Source of the DNA: an uncultured Agathobacter sp.
GTDB lineage: Bacteria; Bacillota; Clostridia; Lachnospirales; Lachnospiraceae
Assembly (NCBI GenBank): GCA_934316545.1
Contig: CAKRDT010000003.1
Location: 47,670-111,669 of the forward strand
Length of the DNA: 64,000 nucleotides
Direction of reading: 5' to 3'
In this document: piece after piece, positions 50,750 to 59,934 of the stretch
Layout of the letters: each line of letters opens with the position of its first letter
Numbering within the stretch: the stretch's first letter is position 1
Translations under genes and position numbers: made by a program
The notes under the pieces: generated by a model
Told to the model about the DNA's origin: nothing
The model's database searches: none
Seen by the model: only the letters and a program-made list of their open reading frames with translations

Positions 50750-51778
50750 ATGAAAAATCAAAATTTAACAAATTCTTCATTATCTATATGGTATCAGGAC
50801 TGTTCGCTTTGTCCGAGAGAGTGTCATGTAAACAGGAACAAGGGGGAAAAGGGAGTCTGTGCGGTGGATGCAAAGCTTCGTGTTGCGCGGGCTGCACTTC
50901 ACTTTTGGGAAGAACCCTGCATCAGTGGGACAAACGGAAGCGGGGCAGTGTTTTTCAGCGGTTGTGCGATGCATTGCGTGTTCTGTCAGAATGAAAGAAT
51001 CGCACGGGGAGAGACCGGCTTTGAAATCAGCGGAGAGCGGCTGTGCGAGATCTTTCTGGAACTGCAGGAGCAGAAGGCAAACAATATTAATCTGGTGACT
51101 CCCGGACAGTACATTCCCCATATCATCGATGCGGTAGAAGCGGCAAAAAGACAGGGACTTTCGATTCCAATCGTATACAATACGAGTGCATATGAAAAAG
51201 TGGATACATTAAAGCGTTTAGAAGGGATCGTAGACATTTATCTTCCTGATTTTAAATATATGGATACGGATACGGCGCGTAAATATTCCCATGCTCCGGA
51301 TTATCCGTCCGTCGCCAAGGCTGCAATTGCCGAGATGGTGCGGCAGCAGCCGCGCCCGGTGTTTGTCTGGGAGAATCATCAGGCGGGAGAACCTCCATAT
51401 CCGGATAAAAAAGAAAATCCGACAGAAGCAAAGGATGGTGCGGTTATGGTCAATGGAGTGATTGTGCGTCAGTTATTGCTTCCGGGAAAGGTGAAAGAAG
51501 CACAAAAAATAGTTTCCTATCTGTATGATCATTATGGAAATCAGATATACTTAAGTATGATGAGCCAGTATACACCTCTGCCGCATGTGGTGAACAATCC
51601 GGAGCTGGCTCGAAAAATTTCCCACAGGGAGTATGAGGATTATATTAATGAAGCAATTAAAATTGGCGTGGAGCAGGCTTTCATTCAGGAGGGCGATGTG
51701 GCAGAAGAAAGTTTTATTCCGGATTTTATGAGTGGGAAAGGCGTATTACCGGAGACATCCGGGGATCAAAACAGATAG
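50750..51778 (+). CDS. Radical SAM protein, PflA-like (COG1313 type)
   Basis: 342 residues with the radical SAM cluster motif CAMHCVFC (C72, C76, C79) and an N-terminal extra Cys set (DCSLCPRECHVNR and GVCAVD). This matches the pyruvate formate-lyase activase-like group of unknown substrate. The middle carries the TIM-barrel strands (INLVTPGQYIPHIID, GIVDIYLPDFKYMDTDTARK). It is a single gene divergent from phosphofructokinase and overlaps an apparent longer frame of the next small gene. Confidence 0.8.
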   Translation: MKNQNLTNSSLSIWYQDCSLCPRECHVNRNKGEKGVCAVDAKLRVARAALHFWEEPCISGTNGSGAVFFSGCAMHCVFCQNERIARGETGFEISGERLCEIFLELQEQKANNINLVTPGQYIPHIIDAVEAAKRQGLSIPIVYNTSAYEKVDTLKRLEGIVDIYLPDFKYMDTDTARKYSHAPDYPSVAKAAIAEMVRQQPRPVFVWENHQAGEPPYPDKKENPTEAKDGAVMVNGVIVRQLLLPGKVKEAQKIVSYLYDHYGNQIYLSMMSQYTPLPHVVNNPELARKISHREYEDYINEAIKIGVEQAFIQEGDVAEESFIPDFMSGKGVLPETSGDQNR

Positions 51779-51881
51779 TGGGATGATGCCAAAAAATATA
51801 AAATACAGAGCAATATGTTATATAGAAATTTGTCGAAAGGTATTGTACGATGAACTCATATCATCAATGGAGGTAGCTTGT

Positions 51882-52175
51882 TTGAAGGGGAAAATCAAGG
51901 CTCAGCAGATTACGATTGAGTGTCCGAATACGATTTTTCATCTTTATATCCGTACCGACAATGAAATGTCGAAACTTGAGATATTTATGAGAAATCTAAG
52001 AACGGTTGAACGATTGGAACTGATTGACATTTATCAGTGGTGCAATCGTCAGCGAATCCTGTATGATACGGCATTTCATTATCGCAGAGACAATTCGCTC
52101 TGGAAGAATATGCGCTCGTATCTGCACTATTCCAGCCAGAAAATGAAATACAAGGTTCGTTTCAGAACGGCTTAA
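51882..52175 (+). CDS. Small protein of unknown function, TTG start
   Basis: 97 residues. A GGAGGT site (51869-51874) lies 7 bases before a TTG at 51882, the best start; the longer frame from 51732 overlaps the radical SAM gene and has no ribosome site. The protein is basic (KGKIKAQQITIECPNTIFHL, RNLRTVERLELIDIYQWCNR, MRSYLHYSSQKMKYKVRF) with no membrane segment. No family recognised. A strong terminator begins at its stop codon. Confidence 0.5.
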   Translation: MKGKIKAQQITIECPNTIFHLYIRTDNEMSKLEIFMRNLRTVERLELIDIYQWCNRQRILYDTAFHYRRDNSLWKNMRSYLHYSSQKMKYKVRFRTA

Positions 52176-52206
52176 GATCGTCAGTTGCTGCTGACGGTCT
52201 TTTTTT
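52175..52206 (+). terminator. Terminator after the small unknown gene
   Basis: AGATCGTCAG (52175-52184) pairs with CTGACGGTCT (52191-52200), one G-T pair, followed by seven Ts. Confidence 0.8.
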
Positions 52207-52239
52207 ACGGAGTTTGGCAAATTTTAAGAAAGACTTTAG

Positions 52240-52268
52240 TTGCACAGACAACGGTTTTGGGGTAGTAT
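52240..52268 (+). promoter_or_regulatory. Promoter of the LD-carboxypeptidase gene
   Basis: TTGCAC (52240-52245), 17-bp spacer, TAGTAT (52263-52268). Confidence 0.5.
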
Positions 52269-52288
52269 GGGAAAAAAGGAGGGAAGGT

Positions 52289-53311
52289 ATGAGATATCCT
52301 GAGTTTTTGGAAAAAAATGGAACCATTGGATTTGTTGCACCGGCATTTGGCTGTGCCACAGAACCTTACAAAAGTGCGTTTGCCAATGCAAGGAGAACTT
52401 TTGAAAAACTGGGACATACAACGGTCGCAGGAGAAAATTGTTATGCGGATCTGGGAATCGGGATCAGTAATACGCCTCAGAAATGCGGTGAGGAATTGAA
52501 TGAAGCTTACTGCAGCGAAGAATCCCGGATACTTATGTCGTGCGGTGGCGGGGAGCTGATGTGTGAGGTTGTTCCGTATATCGATTTTGAACGCATCAAT
52601 ATGGCAAAACCCAAGTGGTTTATGGGGTATTCGGATAATACGAATTTTACGTTTTTGCTCACAACCTTATGTGACACGGCCGCAATTTACGGACCGTGTG
52701 CACCGGCATTCGGCATGCAGCCGTGGCATGCGTCTTTGCACGATGCATATGACATATTGTGTGGACAAAAGCGTGAAGTGCGCAATTATGATTTCTGGGA
52801 GCGGGAAAGCTTAAAGGATGAGAACCGGCCGCTTGAGCCTTATCATGTGACGGAGCCTTTTCGTCTCCGGAGGTTCCCGGATGAGGAGGTTACCATCAAG
52901 GGAAGGCTGGTCGGTGGCTGCATGGACTGTTTGGTAAATCTGCTCGGTACGTCATTTGATGAAGTTCACAAATTTAATGAGCGGTATGAAGAGGATGGAA
53001 TCATCTGGTTTCTGGAGTCCTGTGATCTGAATATTATGTCGATCCGGCGAGCACTCTGGCAAATGAAGAATGCCGGCTGGTTTGAGCATGTGAAGGGATT
53101 TTTGATCGGGCGGCCGTATTGCTATGGAAGCGAGATGTTCGGCATGGATCAGTATGAAGCTGTTATGGGAATTCTGGCTGAATATGAGGCCCCGGTCATC
53201 ATGGATCTTGATATCGGTCATCTTGCCCCGATGATGCCGATGATCAGCGGAGCGCTTGCAAAGGTACATTCTGCGGGCAATGAGATTGATATCCGGTATA
53301 TCTTTGAATAA
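52289..53311 (+). CDS. S66-family LD-carboxypeptidase / MccF-like peptidase
   Basis: 340 residues from the ATG at 52289 (AAGGAGG upstream); the earlier ATG at 52214 lies before the promoter. The nucleophile Ser is near residue 115 in FMGYSDNTNF, with the family segments TIGFVAPAFG, SCGGGELM, LVGGCMDCL and FLIGRPYCYG. Family members trim tetrapeptides in wall recycling (LdcA) or inactivate microcin C-type nucleotide peptides (MccF); the insert around residues 160-200 favours the MccF-like group. It is followed by the family B palindrome. Confidence 0.8.
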   Translation: MRYPEFLEKNGTIGFVAPAFGCATEPYKSAFANARRTFEKLGHTTVAGENCYADLGIGISNTPQKCGEELNEAYCSEESRILMSCGGGELMCEVVPYIDFERINMAKPKWFMGYSDNTNFTFLLTTLCDTAAIYGPCAPAFGMQPWHASLHDAYDILCGQKREVRNYDFWERESLKDENRPLEPYHVTEPFRLRRFPDEEVTIKGRLVGGCMDCLVNLLGTSFDEVHKFNERYEEDGIIWFLESCDLNIMSIRRALWQMKNAGWFEHVKGFLIGRPYCYGSEMFGMDQYEAVMGILAEYEAPVIMDLDIGHLAPMMPMISGALAKVHSAGNEIDIRYIFE

Positions 53312-53330
53312 CATGCAGATTTAGTATAAT
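53303..53330 (+). promoter_or_regulatory. Possible ruvAB promoter upstream of the palindrome
   Basis: TTTGAA (53303-53308), 16-bp spacer, TATAAT (53325-53330). If used, the 549-bp palindrome would form most of the ruvAB leader. Confidence 0.45.
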
Positions 53331-53346
53331 GACAATTATGGCAGGT

Positions 53347-53895
53347 TAAGCGATTGCGAAACTCCTGTGGCGGCGTGTTCCGGCTGGGCTGACCCGGTGG
53401 CGGGCTTCTATGCTGAACACGATTTTAGACAAAATCATTGAATTTGCGAAAATCTCTGCTGGGCTCAATTTTTATGTCCGAGCAACGCTTCGACTGTGGC
53501 ACTCCAAGTGTCCGTCTGACACAGATGTGCTCAAAATTTCTAGTCTGCCTAAGAGGGGCACTTTGTGAATTTTGATTGTGCCCACTCTCGGTTAATGTCT
53601 CCCCTCATAGAATTGTGGAGAGCCATTAAGTTATGAGGTCGCAAACACGACCCGTGGGCACTCGTTCACAAAGGTGCCCCACGTAAGGCAGACACGAAAT
53701 CCATCGGACACATTCTGTGTTCAGACGAACATTCGGAGCGCCACTGTCTAAGCTTGAGCGGACAAAAATCATAGAAAGAGCCCAGCGGACATTTTCAGCA
53801 AATTCTTGATTTGGGATAACTAGTGTCAGCGTAGAAGCCCGCCACCGGTTCAGCCCAGCCGGAGCATGCCGCCACAGGAGTTTTGCAAACGCCTA
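53347..53895. repeat. Family B palindromic element, full copy
   Basis: 549 bp folding about position 53621. The terminal 64 bases (53347-53410) match the reverse complement of 53832-53895 at 58 positions; complementarity continues inward (for example TCTGCCT near 53545 with AGGCAGAC near 53687, and CCTCATA at 53603 with TATGAGG at 53632). No open frame of note occurs. Relics with the same ends lie at 10648 and 18700-18799, so it is a repeat family. It separates the carboxypeptidase gene from ruvA. As RNA it would be a hairpin of over 250 interrupted base pairs; whether it is a mobile element, a structured RNA or both is unknown. Confidence 0.8.
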
Positions 53896-53925
53896 AAATA
53901 CAAAAGAACTAAGAGGAGATTATTC

Positions 53926-54534
53926 ATGTACGCTTATATCAAAGGCGAACTTGCGGAAATCAATCTCGATCACATTGTGATCGAGACAGGCGGAATCGGG
54001 TATCAGATTTTTATTCCCGGTCAGATATTTGAATATTTACCGGCACTGGGAGAAGAGTTAAAAGTCTATACCTATTTATATCTCCGTGAGGATGCAATGA
54101 TCCTTTACGGATTTCTGACCAAAGATGATCTGGAACTGTTTAAGCTTCTGATCTCGGTCAGCGGAATCGGACCGAAAGGCGGACTTGCGATCCTTTCAAC
54201 CCTTGATGCGGATGATCTGCGTTTCGCGGTATTATCCGGAGACGCCAAGGCAATCGCCAAGGCACCGGGCGTCGGCGGCAAGACGGCACAGAGAGTGATC
54301 CTTGAATTAAAAGATAAGATGTCGCTTGAAGAGGCTTTCGAAAAGAAGACGCAGCATGTAGAGGAAGCAGCAAATGCTCCGGCAGTTGGTTCAATCAAAA
54401 ACGATGCGGTGCTCGCACTTACTGCTTTGGGATATTCGTCAACGGAGAGTCTTAAGGCGGTATCGCGCGTGGAGATTACGGATGCAATGGATGTCGAGGA
54501 TGTCCTTAAGGCAGCTTTAAAGCATATATTGTAA
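53926..54534 (+). CDS. ruvA: Holliday junction branch migration protein RuvA
   Basis: 202 residues from the ATG at 53926 (AAGAGGAG upstream); the longer frame from 53866 begins inside the palindrome. N-terminal OB fold (MYAYIKGELAEINLDHIVIE), two HhH motifs (LLISVSGIGPKGGLAILS, IAKAPGVGGKTAQRVILELK) and the small C-terminal RuvB-contact domain (ALTALGYSSTESLKAV). RuvA tetramers bind four-way junctions and direct RuvB. ruvB follows after 77 bp; ruvC is not nearby. Confidence 0.95.
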   Translation: MYAYIKGELAEINLDHIVIETGGIGYQIFIPGQIFEYLPALGEELKVYTYLYLREDAMILYGFLTKDDLELFKLLISVSGIGPKGGLAILSTLDADDLRFAVLSGDAKAIAKAPGVGGKTAQRVILELKDKMSLEEAFEKKTQHVEEAANAPAVGSIKNDAVLALTALGYSSTESLKAVSRVEITDAMDVEDVLKAALKHIL

Positions 54535-54611
54535 TTGACATTTGGTTTTCGGTGGCATGCAATACAAATCGAAAACAGTAAAAAATGATTTAGTAGGATG
54601 AAAATTAGCGG

Positions 54612-55607
54612 ATGGAAAAACGAGTGATTTCTACCCAGATGCAGGAGGAGGATTATAAAATCGAGTCATCCCTCCGTCCTCAGAAACTTGAGGATTACAT
54701 CGGGCAGGAGAAGATTAAAGACAATATGAAAGTCTATATCGAGGCGGCAAAGGCGAGAGGGGAATCGCTGGATCATGTTCTCTTTTATGGTCCTCCTGGA
54801 CTTGGTAAGACAACACTTGCCGGCATTATTGCAAACGAGATGGGAACGCATCTGAAGGTGACTTCCGGACCTGCGATTGCTAAGCCTGGTGAGATGGCAG
54901 CAATCTTAAATAATCTTGCGGAAGGAGATATTCTTTTTGTCGATGAAATACATCGTCTGAATCGTCAGGTTGAAGAAGTACTTTATCCGGCGATGGAAGA
55001 TTATGCGATTGACGTGATGATTGGAAAAGGCGAATCGGCCCGATCCATCCGGCTGAACCTTCCGAAATTTACGCTGGTTGGTGCAACAACACGTGCAGGA
55101 ATGCTTTCGGCACCGCTGCGTGACCGTTTCGGTGTGGTCAGCCACATGGAATATTACACGGTTGACGAGTTAAAGTCGATTATTTTACAGTCGGCGCATG
55201 TGCTGGATGTGGCGATCGACGATAAAGGCGCTTTTGAGCTTGCGCGACGATCCAGAGGAACGCCGCGACTTGCAAACCGTCTGTTAAAGCGTGTCCGTGA
55301 TTTTGCAGAAGTCAAATATGATGGCAGGATCACTTACGAAGTTGCTGCTTTTGCACTGGATCTGCTTGAAGTGGATAAGATGGGGCTTGATCAGAACGAC
55401 CGCAATATTATTTTGACGATCATTGATAAATTCGCCGGAGGTCCGGTCGGACTCGATACCCTTGCAGCTTCGATCGGTGAAGATTCCGGAACGATCGAAG
55501 ATGTGTATGAGCCTTATCTTGTAAAAAATGGTTTTATCAATCGAACACCGAAGGGGCGTGTGGCGACAGACTTTGCGTATGAGCATTTTGACCGGATCCG
55601 TGAGTAA
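54612..55607 (+). CDS. ruvB: Holliday junction DNA helicase RuvB
   Basis: 331 residues, full length. Begins with the family N-terminus ([20 protein letters not shown]), has Walker A GPPGLGKT (60-67), Walker [12 protein letters not shown], sensor region [20 protein letters not shown] with the arginine finger, and the C-terminal winged helix ([14 protein letters not shown]). It forms hexamers that pump DNA through RuvA-bound junctions. Part of the ruvAB operon. Confidence 0.95.
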   Translation: MEKRVISTQMQEEDYKIESSLRPQKLEDYIGQEKIKDNMKVYIEAAKARGESLDHVLFYGPPGLGKTTLAGIIANEMGTHLKVTSGPAIAKPGEMAAILNNLAEGDILFVDEIHRLNRQVEEVLYPAMEDYAIDVMIGKGESARSIRLNLPKFTLVGATTRAGMLSAPLRDRFGVVSHMEYYTVDELKSIILQSAHVLDVAIDDKGAFELARRSRGTPRLANRLLKRVRDFAEVKYDGRITYEVAAFALDLLEVDKMGLDQNDRNIILTIIDKFAGGPVGLDTLAASIGEDSGTIEDVYEPYLVKNGFINRTPKGRVATDFAYEHFDRIRE

Positions 55608-55640
55608 TCATTTAGAGAAGCGTTATTTCACAACTTGTGG

Positions 55641-55669
55641 TTGCTTTTGCAAAGATAAGCGATTATAAT
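55641..55669 (+). promoter_or_regulatory. zapA promoter
   Basis: TTGCTT (55641-55646), 17-bp spacer, TATAAT (55664-55669). Confidence 0.55.
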
Positions 55670-55705
55670 ACAACATATAGTGGATGAAGAATTGGAGGAT
55701 ACGAC

Positions 55706-56155
55706 ATGTCAGCCAAAACAAGTGCCGAAGTGGTAATTGATGGAAAAGTATATACATTAAGCGGTTATGAGGGAGAGGAATATCTTCAGAAAGTAGCAGC
55801 TTATATCAATAACAAGATCAATGAATTTGAGTCAATCGAGGATTATCGTCATATTCCGTTAAATATGAAAAATACGCTGATTCAGCTCAATATTGCGGAT
55901 GATTATTTTAAGGCGAAGGCACAGGTTGAGAAGCTTGAGCGTGACATGGAAAATAAAGACAAGGAACTTTATGATCTCAAACATGATCTGATCTCCAACC
56001 AGATCAAGACAGAAAGTGCAGAAACTTCGTTAAAGGAACTTGAGGCTGAGAACAAGGAACTTCTTTTGAATAAGGCAAGACTTGAGGCGGCGCTTGAGGA
56101 TAAGCTGCTGGATGGAAAGCCTTCCGCATCAACATCCGATACAAAGAAAAAATAG
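55706..56155 (+). CDS. zapA: Cell division protein ZapA with long coiled coil
   Basis: 149 residues. Residues 1-95 are a ZapA domain (SAEVVIDGKVYTLSGYEGEE, LQKVAAYINNKINEFE, LNIADDYFKAKAQVEKLERD). The remainder is coiled coil (EKLERDMENKDKELYDLKHD, SLKELEAENKELLLNKARLE), making it longer than the ~100 residues of many ZapA proteins. ZapA bundles FtsZ filaments at the division site. AGGAGG-like GGAGGA precedes the ATG; a strong terminator follows. FtsW and penicillin-binding genes lie 2.4 kb on. Confidence 0.85.
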   Translation: MSAKTSAEVVIDGKVYTLSGYEGEEYLQKVAAYINNKINEFESIEDYRHIPLNMKNTLIQLNIADDYFKAKAQVEKLERDMENKDKELYDLKHDLISNQIKTESAETSLKELEAENKELLLNKARLEAALEDKLLDGKPSASTSDTKKK

Positions 56156-56162
56156 TAAGAAC

Positions 56163-56190
56163 GCTGTCGCATTTTGCGGCAGCTTTTTTT
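56163..56190 (+). terminator. Terminator after zapA
   Basis: GCTGTCGCA (56163-56171) pairs with TGCGGCAGC (56175-56183), one G-T pair, then seven Ts. Confidence 0.8.
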
Positions 56191-56231
56191 ACCTTAGTAT
56201 GGTATTTAATATAAACTTAAGGAAACAAAGG

Positions 56232-56260
56232 CTGAATATCAGAAGATTTTATAGTATAAT
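56232..56260 (+). promoter_or_regulatory. Promoter of the U32 peptidase operon, suggesting a leaderless transcript
   Basis: CTGAAT (56232-56237), 17-bp spacer, TATAAT (56255-56260). The usual start point (about 7 bases on) falls next to the ATG at 56268, leaving no room for a ribosome site. Confidence 0.5.
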
Positions 56261-56267
56261 GGGACAC

Positions 56268-58568
56268 ATGAATAGCGAAGTACAAACAAAGAATCATACG
56301 AATGAATTAAATAGAATAGAAAGAGGCTTTGAACTTTTAGCGCCTGCCGGATCGTTTGAGATTTTTAAGGCGGTGATCGCGGCCGGAGCGGATGCGGTTT
56401 ATGTGGGCGGTGACATGTTCGGTGCGCGTGCATATGCCAATAATTTTTCGGCAGAGGAACTTCTTGAGGCAATCGATTATGCACATCTGCACGGTGTCAA
56501 AGTCTACCTGACCGTCAATACGCTCCTGAAAAACGCAGAATTGACACGCAGACTCTACGATTATCTGCTGCCTTTTTACAAGCAGGGACTCGATGCGGTT
56601 CTGGTGCAGGATATGGGCGTATTTTCTTTTATCCGGGAGTGTTTTCCTGGCCTTCCGATCCATACGAGCACACAGATGACCGTGACGGGTGTGGAGGGTG
56701 CAAGGCTGATGCAGCGTCTTGGCGCGGAGCGTGTGGTGATGGCGCGTGAAGTATCGCTTCCGGAGATGAAACGGATTTATGAAGAGACAGGAGTTGAGCT
56801 GGAAGCGTTTGTACACGGCGCGCTTTGTTACTGTTATTCGGGACAGTGTCTGCTCAGCAGTATGCTTGGAGGCCGGAGCGGCAACAGAGGGCGTTGTGCG
56901 CAGCCTTGCCGCCTGGCGTATTCGGTACTTGACGAGAATCATAAAATATATGAGAAAGACAGTTATGTGTTAAGTCTTAAGGATATGTGCGGAATCGAGG
57001 ATCTAAAGAAGCTTTGGGATGCCGGTGTCTATTCGCTTAAGATTGAAGGACGAATGAAGCAGGCACCTTACGCTGCAGGCGTGGTATCGTATTACCGTAA
57101 GTATATTGACCGTTTTTTGGAGAATCAGAAGCAGGAGAAGGTTACGAAGTCTGATATGCAGGATATTTTAGATCTTGGAAATCGTTGTGGCTTTACGGAT
57201 GGATATTATAGCAAACAGAACGGACCGGACATGGTAACGTTTGTTAAACCAAGCTACGCGAAGACGAATGAAGCCTTGCAAAAAGGCATCGTTGATCGAT
57301 TTGTCGGACACGAGGACAAGATTACTGCCAACGGAAGCCTGACGCTTCATCTTGGGCAACCGGCTGTATATGAGCTTACAAGCAGTGTGTATACCGTACA
57401 GGCAACCGGAAATGAAGTGATGGCTGCACAGAAGAAACCGCTCAATGCGGATGATCTGAAAACACGTATGGCCAAAACCGGAGATACACCGTTTGTGATG
57501 AACGCAATCGATATTGTGATGGATGAGAATGTCTTTCTGCCGGTCGGAGCGCTCAACCAGCTTCGAAGAGAGGCGACGGAGCAGCTTTTGAATGCAATGT
57601 TATCTTCCTATCGAAGAAATGAAAACTTACAGGATTATAAACCGGCTGCAGACAGGGAAGAGAAGTGTGATCATGCAGATCAGGGAGCAGCTTTGGTTCA
57701 GACTGCAGAGATACCGGCTGCGTCAGTGTCCCGGCAGTCACCACGATACAGCTGCCTGATTGAAACCCGTGTATTATTATCCGAAATCTTAAACAGAAAC
57801 TGGATCAGCCGTGTGTATCTGGATTTCGGTGCATATCGGTGGAATCACTTTCCACAGGAACTTTCCGAGGATATTAAAGCAATCCGGGAGTCGGGAAAAG
57901 AGGCTTATTTTGCTTTGCCACGCATTTTCCGGATGAAGGCATCGGATTTGTTTACTCATTATAAGGTGGAATTTCAGGCGTTATCATTGGATGGTGTGCT
58001 GGTAAGAAATTACGAGGAGCTTTCCTCGGTGGAGTTCTATTTTGGTGAGACGAACATTGTGATCGACCACAATCTTTATACTTATAATGATTGTGCATCC
58101 GGTTTCTTTGATACCATGAAAATCAGTGAGAACACCGTTCCGCTGGAATTGAACCGTAAAGAAATCCTGCATCGCGATAATACTAAAAGTGCGATGGTCG
58201 TATATGGTTATTATCCACTTATGACAACGGCACCGTGTGTGCATGCGAATACACGCGGATGTGACAAAAAGCCGGGGCTTTGTTTCCTGAAAGATCGTTA
58301 TAAAGTGGAGTTTCCGGTCAGAAATTACTGTGACGCATGTTACAATGTGGTGTATAATTCGCTTCCGGTTATGCTTTTTGCCCATATGAGAGAATTAAAG
58401 GAAAGCGGTATGTTGGAGTTTCGTGCGGATTTTACGATGGAAACACGAAACGAAGCCCAAAAAGTGTTGGATCTGATGGAGGCATTCGCAGCCGGAAAAC
58501 AAAGCGAATATCCAATCGAGTGGAAGGATCGTTACACGAACGGTCACTATAAAAGGGGAGTCGAATAA
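56268..58568 (+). CDS. U32-family peptidase-like protein (RlhA/TrhP type)
   Basis: 766 residues from the ATG at 56268, the only start codon between the promoter and the conserved N-terminus; the longer frame from 56082 runs back through the zapA terminator. The U32 core lies at ~15-330 (ELLAPAGSFEIFKAVIAAGA, DAVYVGGDMFGARAYANNFS, FVHGALCYCYSGQCLLSSML, GRSGNRGRCAQPCR with the Cys set) and a DUF3656-like/second half follows, ending with a Cys cluster (CVHANTRGCDKKPGLCFLKD, NYCDACYNVV). Such proteins (RlhA, TrhP) hydroxylate rRNA or tRNA; older annotation is collagenase. FtsW starts 2 bp downstream. Confidence 0.8.
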   Translation: MNSEVQTKNHTNELNRIERGFELLAPAGSFEIFKAVIAAGADAVYVGGDMFGARAYANNFSAEELLEAIDYAHLHGVKVYLTVNTLLKNAELTRRLYDYLLPFYKQGLDAVLVQDMGVFSFIRECFPGLPIHTSTQMTVTGVEGARLMQRLGAERVVMAREVSLPEMKRIYEETGVELEAFVHGALCYCYSGQCLLSSMLGGRSGNRGRCAQPCRLAYSVLDENHKIYEKDSYVLSLKDMCGIEDLKKLWDAGVYSLKIEGRMKQAPYAAGVVSYYRKYIDRFLENQKQEKVTKSDMQDILDLGNRCGFTDGYYSKQNGPDMVTFVKPSYAKTNEALQKGIVDRFVGHEDKITANGSLTLHLGQPAVYELTSSVYTVQATGNEVMAAQKKPLNADDLKTRMAKTGDTPFVMNAIDIVMDENVFLPVGALNQLRREATEQLLNAMLSSYRRNENLQDYKPAADREEKCDHADQGAALVQTAEIPAASVSRQSPRYSCLIETRVLLSEILNRNWISRVYLDFGAYRWNHFPQELSEDIKAIRESGKEAYFALPRIFRMKASDLFTHYKVEFQALSLDGVLVRNYEELSSVEFYFGETNIVIDHNLYTYNDCASGFFDTMKISENTVPLELNRKEILHRDNTKSAMVVYGYYPLMTTAPCVHANTRGCDKKPGLCFLKDRYKVEFPVRNYCDACYNVVYNSLPVMLFAHMRELKESGMLEFRADFTMETRNEAQKVLDLMEAFAAGKQSEYPIEWKDRYTNGHYKRGVE

Positions 58569-58570
58569 TT

Positions 58571-59908
58571 ATGGTGCATTTGATCGTGCAGGCATCGAAG
58601 TATCTGATGATCATACTCTTTATGATCTATACCTATGAGTGTTTTCATGTCTTCAAATACGAGGGGGATGTCGAGGAACAAAAGCATATTTACGGAGTGC
58701 AGAGAACGTTGCTTTTTGTCATCCATTTTGATGCGTTTCTGGTACTTTATCTGACAACAGGGAATGTGCAGATGATCGGATTTTATCTGATGCAGCTTGT
58801 TCTGCTAATGATGATGATCGGATCCTATCATTTGTTTTATAAGCAGGCATCGGAGCTTGTGCTCAATAACATGTGTATGCTGATTGCCATCGGATTTATT
58901 ATTTTAACGCGCCTTTCCTTTGAAAAAGCCTTTCGCCAATTTATCTTTGTGTGTGCGGGAATGTTTATCGGACTTCTGATTCCTTTGGTGCTTCAGAATA
59001 TGTCCCTGTTCCGCAAACTGACCTGGGTGTATGCGGCGCTTGGAATCGGTGCGTTAGCACTCGTTGCGGTTGCAGGTCAGACAAGCTACGGAGCCAAGCT
59101 GTCTATCTCAATCGGCGGGATTGCGATCCAGCCGTCGGAATTTGTGAAGATTATTTTTGTTATGTTCATTGCATCCATGCTGTATCGCAGACAGGATTTT
59201 CATCAGCTTCTGGTTACTAGTATGGTTTCCGCAGTGTTTGTGCTTGCACTTGTTGCATCCAGGGATCTGGGCGGGGCGTTATTGTACTTTTTTACATATC
59301 TGGTTATGATCTATGTTGCGACGCGCAAATTTGCGTATTTCGGAGCCGGACTCGGACTTATGACCATTGCGGCTCTGGTAGGATACAAGGTATTTTCCCA
59401 TGTGCAGACGCGTGTGCTGGCGTGGTCGGATCCGCTTAAAGTAATCGACAATGCAGGATATCAGATCTGTCAGTCGCTTTTTGCAATTGGAACAGGAGGA
59501 TGGTTCGGCCTTGGACTGAATCAGGGCATGCCGAATAAGATTCCGGTCGTGTCGAAAGACTTTGTTTTTGCAGCGATTTCCGAGGAGATGGGCGGTGTGT
59601 TTGCCCTCTGCCTGATCATGGTCTGTGTGAGCTGCTTTTTTATGATCATGAATGTGGCGATGCTGCTGAAGGATAATTATTATCGTCTGACAGCGGTGGG
59701 ACTCGGTACGCTATACGCACTTCAGGTATTTCTTACGATCGGCGGTGTGATCAAGTTTATTCCTTCTACGGGCGTGACGCTTCCTCTTGTCAGCTACGGA
59801 GGAAGTTCACTTCTTTCTACCATGATTGTTTTTGGGATGATCCAGGGACTTTATATTGCCAATGCGACCAAGATGGATCATCAGCCAAAAAGGAAAAAGC
59901 AAAAATAA
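58571..59908 (+). CDS. FtsW/RodA/SpoVE-family peptidoglycan polymerase
   Basis: 445 residues with about ten to twelve membrane helices and the SEDS-family motifs (GGIAIQPSEFVKIIFVMFIA, ASRDLGGALLYFFTYLVMIY, ISEEMGGVFAL, FIPSTGVTLPLVSYGGSSLL). These proteins polymerise lipid II. AGGGGAG precedes the ATG. It is directly upstream of a transpeptidase gene, forming the usual SEDS-PBP pair for elongation, division or spore cortex; which one is not clear from sequence. Confidence 0.9.
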   Translation: MVHLIVQASKYLMIILFMIYTYECFHVFKYEGDVEEQKHIYGVQRTLLFVIHFDAFLVLYLTTGNVQMIGFYLMQLVLLMMMIGSYHLFYKQASELVLNNMCMLIAIGFIILTRLSFEKAFRQFIFVCAGMFIGLLIPLVLQNMSLFRKLTWVYAALGIGALALVAVAGQTSYGAKLSISIGGIAIQPSEFVKIIFVMFIASMLYRRQDFHQLLVTSMVSAVFVLALVASRDLGGALLYFFTYLVMIYVATRKFAYFGAGLGLMTIAALVGYKVFSHVQTRVLAWSDPLKVIDNAGYQICQSLFAIGTGGWFGLGLNQGMPNKIPVVSKDFVFAAISEEMGGVFALCLIMVCVSCFFMIMNVAMLLKDNYYRLTAVGLGTLYALQVFLTIGGVIKFIPSTGVTLPLVSYGGSSLLSTMIVFGMIQGLYIANATKMDHQPKRKKQK

Positions 59909-59934
59909 AAAATTCGTAGACGGAGGTTGATTTC

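Noticed and set aside
53866-53925. Longer start for ruvA at 53866
   Set aside because: It begins inside the palindrome; the conserved RuvA N-terminus starts at 53926 after AAGAGGAG.
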